Source of the DNA: an uncultured Clostridia bacterium
Lineage (GTDB): Bacteria; Bacillota_I; Bacilli_A; RF39; UBA660
Assembly: GCA_948433815.1 (NCBI GenBank)
Contig: CAOJDZ010000017.1
Coordinates: forward strand, 1-8,933
DNA length: 8,933 bases
Direction: 5' to 3'
Of this stretch, positions 5,770-8,933 are shown piece by piece; position 1 is the first letter of the stretch; the number at the start of each line of letters is the position of its first letter. Both the position numbers and the translations under genes were made by a program. Under the pieces are notes generated by a model. That model ran no database searches and had not been told where the DNA came from. It worked only from the letters and a program-made list of their open reading frames with translations.

Positions 5770-6502
5770 CTATATCCCTCCATAACAAATCATAATATTT
5801 AGAAAATTCAGGTGCTTTTCTATTCTCTATAGGTGTAGACTTATCGGTTAAATTTATATCATAAATATTCTTAATAGTCGCAGGTCTTTTAGAAAGAACA
5901 ACAATTCTATCAGACATACTTATAGCTTCAGCAATATCGTGTGTAACCATAATAACAGTTACCCCTTCTTCTTTAATAATTTTATAAATATCATCACTAA
6001 CTTTAAGTCTTGTTTGATAATCCAAAGCAGAGAATGGTTCATCTAATAAAATTAAATTAGGTTTAGTTGCTATTGTTCTAATAAGCGCAACCCTTTGCCT
6101 CATACCACCAGATAAACTACTAACTTTCTTATTTTGAAATTCAGAAAGCCCATATTTGTTCAAAAGATACTTTACATAATCTTCATTTTCTTTAGTTAAT
6201 TTCTTTTGTATTTTCAAACCTAAAATAGCATTATTATAAACGCTTAACCAAGGAAATAAAGAATCTTCTTGAAGCATATAACTAATTTTTACGCCACTAC
6301 TAAATCTAATCTTTCCAGTATATCCACTTTCGAGTCCAGACAAAATATTTAAAATAGTACTTTTTCCACATCCACTAGAACCAATTATAGAAAGAAATTC
6401 TCTATCTCTAACGTCAAGAGATATGTTATTAACAGCCAGAACTTCACCATTCAGGCTGTTATAACTTTTTGATAAATTATTTATTGACAAAATATTATTC
6501 AT
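5762..6502 (-). CDS. ABC transporter ATP-binding protein, SsuB/ThiZ/TauB type
   Basis: This cytoplasmic ATPase powers the importer made with its two neighbours. All nucleotide-binding motifs are intact: Walker A GSSGCGKST (residues 41-49), the Q-loop MLQEDSLFPWL (Gln78), the signature LSGGMRQR (130-137), Walker B LILLDEP (150-156), the D-loop SALD (158-161) and the H-loop THD (His188). LFPW after the Q-loop and DEPFSALDYQTR are typical of the NitT/TauT branch. It starts with ATGAATAA, overlapping the binding-protein stop by eight bases. Only a weak ribosome site precedes it, so it likely depends on translational coupling. It ends with TGA inside the permease start overlap, which is the direct evidence that TGA is a stop codon here. 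At 246 residues it is of normal length. Confidence 0.94.
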   Translation of the reverse strand: MNNILSINNLSKSYNSLNGEVLAVNNISLDVRDREFLSIIGSSGCGKSTILNILSGLESGYTGKIRFSSGVKISYMLQEDSLFPWLSVYNNAILGLKIQKKLTKENEDYVKYLLNKYGLSEFQNKKVSSLSGGMRQRVALIRTIATKPNLILLDEPFSALDYQTRLKVSDDIYKIIKEEGVTVIMVTHDIAEAISMSDRIVVLSKRPATIKNIYDINLTDKSTPIENRKAPEFSKYYDLLWRDIDE

Positions 6503-7493
6503 TAAACGAATTATCCACTAAAGTTTTAAAATCTACTCTTTCTGTTAAAGCATTATTATATTCCATTAAATCAAGTAAATTATTATAAGCTTCTTCACTT
6601 ATATAAGTTGTATCCCACCAAGAATCAGCTTCCTTATATCTATCTACTACTTTAGTTAAATCCTCTATACTAGTATCAGGAAATTCATCCTTTATAATTT
6701 TAGCAATTTCATGAGAATCATGCTCCTTAACAAATTTTAATCCTTCACCAATTGCCTTAGTAAATCTTTCTATAACATCTTTATTATTATTTAAATAACT
6801 CTTTTTAGTACTGAATACTGTATATGGAACTTCACCACTCATAAGTCCAATAGATGCTAGTACACAACCATAACCTTCTTTTTCTATAGCTAAAGCGGTA
6901 GGTTCAAATAAATTAACGAAGTCTCCATTTCCTCCGATATAAGCCCCACTTAAAGAAGCAAATTCTACAGAGTTATCAACAATAACATCTTTTTTACTTA
7001 ACCCATTTTTATATAAAGCATATTCAAACACCATTGAAGGCATACCTCCAGCACGGCCAGCAAGAACACGTTTATCTTTGAGCATAGAAGGGTCAAAATT
7101 ATCTTTTAAATTACAATCTCCCACTAAAAACTGTCCATCACGTTTAGTTAAACTAGAAAAGTTAACTAAATAATCCTCTGCTCCATTTTCATATTCATAT
7201 AATGTCGCTTCAAGCCCAGCAAGTCCTATATTAGCATCCCCTGATAAAACAGCACTCGCAACTTTATCTGCTCCACTAGTTAAAATTACTTCTATATCTA
7301 AATCTTCTTTATCAAAAAATCCTTTATGAATGCTTACATAAAATGGTGCATAAAACGCACTATGAGTTACTTCTGCAACAACAAGTTTGTCTTTAGTATT
7401 ATCTTCTTCATTATTTTTAAATCCAAAATAAATTCCTACAAAACAAACTAAACATAATGAAATAACTCCCACAATATAATATATTTTCTTCAC
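6495..7493 (-). CDS. ABC transporter substrate-binding protein, NMT1/SsuA/ThiY-like (YtlA type)
   Basis: This extracytoplasmic binding protein delivers substrate to the ATPase and permease encoded just downstream. I place the start at the GTG at 7491-7493 (332 residues), because GTGAGG lies six bases upstream; longer forms reading back to a GTG at 7544 have no ribosome site and add no signal sequence. A hydrophobic segment spans about residues 4-24. The mature part opens with KLVVAEVTHSAFYAPFYVSIHKGFF, cut here as the family's VTHSxFYAPxYVxxxKGFF pattern, followed by SGADKVASAVLSGDANIGLAG, LTKRDGQFLVG, AGGMPSMVFEYAL, GDFVNLFEPTA and SWWDT. These match the Firmicutes group around B. subtilis YtlA as I recall it. 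No canonical lipobox is seen, although two cysteines (at about residues 14 and 17) lie in the hydrophobic segment. Substrate unknown; thiamine precursor or another small aromatic or sulfur compound is possible. Confidence 0.9.
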   Translation of the reverse strand: MKKIYYIVGVISLCLVCFVGIYFGFKNNEEDNTKDKLVVAEVTHSAFYAPFYVSIHKGFFDKEDLDIEVILTSGADKVASAVLSGDANIGLAGLEATLYEYENGAEDYLVNFSSLTKRDGQFLVGDCNLKDNFDPSMLKDKRVLAGRAGGMPSMVFEYALYKNGLSKKDVIVDNSVEFASLSGAYIGGNGDFVNLFEPTALAIEKEGYGCVLASIGLMSGEVPYTVFSTKKSYLNNNKDVIERFTKAIGEGLKFVKEHDSHEIAKIIKDEFPDTSIEDLTKVVDRYKEADSWWDTTYISEEAYNNLLDLMEYNNALTERVDFKTLVDNSFNE

Positions 7494-7505
7494 AAAATAC
7501 CTCAC
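7494..7505 (-). promoter_or_regulatory. Ribosome binding site fixing the start of the binding-protein gene
   Basis: On the - strand GTGAGG (7500-7505) lies six bases before the GTG at 7493. The next upstream ATG (7511) and the upstream GTG (7544) lack such a site, and the latter sits in the T-tail of the previous gene's terminator. Confidence 0.75.
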
Positions 7506-7515
7506 TTTCATTAAT

Positions 7516-7546
7516 ATTTTATGAATAACTAATAAAAACGTCACAA
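7516..7546 (-). promoter_or_regulatory. Weak candidate promoter of the ABC transporter operon
   Basis: On the - strand TTGTGA (7541-7546) and TAAAAT (7516-7521) are 19 bases apart; CATAAA (7518-7523) at 17 bases is an alternative. The preceding terminator implies the operon needs its own promoter, and this gap is the only place for it. No TPP, FMN or other riboswitch-like structure fits in the short leader. Confidence 0.35.
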
Positions 7547-7570
7547 AAAAAGTGATTATTTAAAATCACT
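7544..7570 (-). terminator. Rho-independent terminator at the end of the putative hydrolase gene
   Basis: On the - strand AGTGATT and AATCACT (7564-7570 and 7551-7557) form a perfect 7-bp stem with a 6-base loop, running straight into a run of seven T. The stop codon TAA (7556-7558) lies at the loop/descending-arm junction, so the hairpin is partly coding. Confidence 0.82.
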
Positions 7571-8518
7571 ATTAGTTAATTTTCTAGAAACATTATCTAA
7601 AGCTTTAATCCCTTTAACATAATATCTTTCCTCTAAAGGTATAGTATCACTTTCTTTTAAAGGGTTAGAAAAATTATTACCTCGTGGAACAAATTTAACA
7701 TTCTCATTTCTTAAATCTTCATAACCCCATCCGACAAAATCTAAATAAGGATGCATTTTATAAGGAGACACATCTATAACAAATAATGCATCTAATAATG
7801 CTTGACTACTTTCAGGATCAAACTGACCTAATACTTCTAAATAAGATTTAGTTCCATATGGCTGATATTGATTGACGGCTATTAAATGATCTATCATTGT
7901 CACGTCGCCTTCTATAAAAGTACGTACTATATAATGACTTGTATCAATTTTATCAGGGTCTACTTTTTGAGACCACGCTCTAATTTGATCACATAACATA
8001 TAACTACACATTCGATTATATACATTAGTAACAACAGCAAAAGCGTCTTCATACCTATAAGAAAAAGGAGTTGCTTCTTTATTAACCATCGCATCATAAA
8101 ATAAATACTGTTTAGGAGTTAACATAAAATGGTTTAAAATGTATTCGTATTTAACTTCATTTGGAATATCTTTAACTTTTTCTCTTACATATCTTGCGAT
8201 TGCCAAAGAACTTTCAATACTACCATCATATGGAGGCATATCATCAAAAATAATATCAAAATTAAATTCACTTTTTGAAACCTTATCTTCTAAAGAAAAA
8301 ACTAAATTATCCAAAATTCTAATTCTATGCTTTCCTATTAATTCACGTTTTAATTCAGAATATTCATAACTTGTAGATGCAGTTTTTCTATTCACTATAC
8401 TTCTTTCCACTAAATAAATATTAACAGGTAAGCCAGAGAATAAACATCCAACTAAAAAATAATTAACTAGATTTCTTTTATATTCTTGTAAAAGTCTTCT
8501 TTTACGAACATTATTCAT
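7556..8518 (-). CDS. Membrane-anchored protein, weakly SleB-like cell-wall hydrolase
   Basis: Not firmly recognised. The start is set at the ATG at 8516-8518 (320 residues) because of an excellent AGGGGTGAT site; a longer form from TTG at 8545 would begin at or before the predicted transcript start. A basic N-terminus and one membrane segment (about 17-36) are followed by an outside domain. Residues 154-169, reading YRYEDAFAVVTNVYNR, recall the 'E...AVV..V.NR' core of SleB-like hydrolases. Further downstream the order also fits: VNQYQPYGTKSYL (compare GQF), a helix SSQALLDALF, YLDFVGWG, and FVPRGNNF near the end (compare GG-N-x-Y/F). Glu157 would be the candidate catalytic residue, though it sits closer to the AVV segment than in classical SleB. 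If correct, it remodels peptidoglycan outside the membrane. Its divergent partner is the lipid gene plsC. The family call is inference; a surface protein of another kind remains possible. Confidence 0.5.
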   Translation of the reverse strand: MNNVRKRRLLQEYKRNLVNYFLVGCLFSGLPVNIYLVERSIVNRKTASTSYEYSELKRELIGKHRIRILDNLVFSLEDKVSKSEFNFDIIFDDMPPYDGSIESSLAIARYVREKVKDIPNEVKYEYILNHFMLTPKQYLFYDAMVNKEATPFSYRYEDAFAVVTNVYNRMCSYMLCDQIRAWSQKVDPDKIDTSHYIVRTFIEGDVTMIDHLIAVNQYQPYGTKSYLEVLGQFDPESSQALLDALFVIDVSPYKMHPYLDFVGWGYEDLRNENVKFVPRGNNFSNPLKESDTIPLEERYYVKGIKALDNVSRKLTNSDFK

Positions 8519-8521
8519 ATT

Positions 8522-8530
8522 ATCACCCCT
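8522..8530 (-). promoter_or_regulatory. Ribosome binding site fixing the start of the putative hydrolase gene
   Basis: AGGGGTGAT on the - strand is a near-ideal Shine-Dalgarno site with its AGGGG core seven bases before the ATG at 8518. Confidence 0.8.
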
Positions 8531-8548
8531 TTTCTTAAACACCAAGAG

Positions 8549-8578
8549 ATTGTACCATATATTTCACTGATAAGTCAA
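8549..8578 (-). promoter_or_regulatory. Promoter of the putative hydrolase gene
   Basis: On the - strand a -35 box TTGACT (8573-8578), an 18-base spacer and a -10 box TACAAT (8549-8554) preceded by TGG (extended -10). Transcription would start near 8542, which rules out the upstream TTG start at 8545. Confidence 0.72.
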
Positions 8579-8597
8579 CTCAAAACTGTAAAGTTGA
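8575..8597. repeat. Inverted repeat between divergent promoters
   Basis: TCAACT (8575-8580) and AGTTGA (8592-8597) are separated by 11 bases and overlap the -35 boxes of both divergent promoters. It may be an operator for a dimeric regulator, or a by-product of two face-away TTGA boxes. Confidence 0.35.
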
Positions 8598-8623
8598 AAA
8601 CATAATAAATAGTAATATATAAT
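8594..8623 (+). promoter_or_regulatory. Promoter of plsC
   Basis: A -35 box TTGAAA (8594-8599) and a perfect -10 box TATAAT (8618-8623) are 18 bases apart. A second TATAAT (8623-8628) overlaps it by one base but would leave a 23-base spacer. The AGGAG ribosome site (8629-8633) follows directly. Confidence 0.65.
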
Positions 8624-8639
8624 ATAATAGGAGTGTAAT

Positions 8640-8933
8640 ATGAAAAAATATTTATTATATAGAATCGCAAGACCAATACTAGCAATATTCATAAAAGCAT
8701 TTTACAAAATAGAAATAATAAACAAAGATATAATTCCCACAAAAGGGAAATGTATTTTAGCGGGAAATCATACTAGTAATTTAGATGCTTTATCACTTAT
8801 CGCAAGCACTAAAAGAACAATTAGATTCATGGCAAAAAAAGAAATGCATAAAGGAGTATTTGGTAAACTATTTATAAGTGCAGGAACAATACCAGTAGAT
8901 AGAAAAAATAAAGATGAAAATGCAAGAGTACTC
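8640..8933 (+). CDS. plsC: 1-acyl-sn-glycerol-3-phosphate acyltransferase PlsC, N-terminal part (3' end outside window)
   Basis: PlsC adds the second acyl chain to lysophosphatidic acid, giving phosphatidic acid, the precursor of all membrane phospholipids; it acts at the inner face of the membrane. The 98 visible residues include a hydrophobic N-terminal stretch, then LAGNHTSNLDAL with the catalytic H-x4-D motif (His44, Asp49), then RFMAKKEMHKGVFGKLFISAG, split here as RFMAKKEM and FGKLFISAG, and the GTIPVDR block that binds the phosphate head group. These are motifs I to III in the right order and spacing. The start ATG has AGGAG six bases upstream. The reading frame is open to the last base of the window, so the gene is cut, not broken. 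It is divergent from the putative cell-wall hydrolase gene. Confidence 0.94.
   Translation, partial: MKKYLLYRIARPILAIFIKAFYKIEIINKDIIPTKGKCILAGNHTSNLDALSLIASTKRTIRFMAKKEMHKGVFGKLFISAGTIPVDRKNKDENARVL

Noticed and set aside
7494..7544. Longer binding-protein form starting at GTG 7544
   Set aside because: No ribosome site, lies in the previous gene's terminator tail, and the GTG at 7493 has GTGAGG at ideal spacing.
7494..7555. TPP or other riboswitch before the ABC importer
   Set aside because: The leader is about 60 bases, half of it terminator tail, with none of the conserved TPP-aptamer segments.
8139..8369. Open frame of 76 codons on the + strand
   Set aside because: It is antisense within the putative hydrolase gene, with no ribosome site; the Ser/Leu/Ile-rich text is what an antisense AT-rich gene gives.
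1..8933. Use of TGA as tryptophan (Mycoplasma code)
   Set aside because: Tryptophan positions use TGG, no gene needs an in-frame TGA, and the ATPase gene ends with TGA in a classic overlap with the next start.
1..8933. CRISPR array, tRNA, rRNA or insertion sequence
   Set aside because: No regularly spaced direct repeats, no tRNA-like cloverleaf or GC-rich RNA gene, and no transposase or terminal inverted repeats were seen.

Overview
The window is very AT-rich DNA with short, closely packed genes, strong Shine-Dalgarno sites and near-consensus sigma-A-type promoters. This suggests a low-GC Bacillota lineage, for example an uncultured gut Bacilli/Erysipelotrichia or RF39-like relative of Mycoplasmatota; that placement is inference. 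Tryptophan is read from TGG, and one gene appears to end with TGA inside a coupled stop/start overlap. This fits the standard bacterial code rather than the TGA=Trp code of Mycoplasma.

Left part, + strand. The window opens inside typA/bipA (C-terminal end only), which ends at a hairpin terminator. queH follows, encoding the metal/thiol-type epoxyqueuosine reductase of tRNA queuosine synthesis. Next is the most interesting block (about 1120-3275): a SipW/ER-type signal peptidase with a Ser-His dyad, then two small exported, membrane-anchored, beta-rich proteins. These two share an internal motif pattern and resemble TasA/CalY-type fibre proteins. Each of the three genes has its own good promoter, and terminators close the first and the last. 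The layout recalls the tapA-sipW-tasA matrix-fibre locus of Bacillus, in another order and with very divergent substrates.

Middle part (about 3276-4996). A near-perfect promoter drives a RhuM-family gene broken by two frameshifts and one Trp-to-TAG nonsense change. A small stand-alone ASCH-domain gene follows. The block sits between two terminator hairpins with nearly the same stem sequence, which may mark an inserted accessory segment.

Right part, mainly - strand. Three overlapping, translationally coupled genes encode an SsuA/ThiY/YtlA-type ABC importer: substrate-binding protein, then ATPase, then permease. No riboswitch is visible and the substrate is unknown. Upstream on the same strand is a membrane-anchored protein with weak resemblance to SleB-like cell-wall hydrolases; it has its own promoter and a terminator at its stop codon. 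It is divergently transcribed from plsC (1-acylglycerol-3-phosphate acyltransferase), which runs off the right edge.
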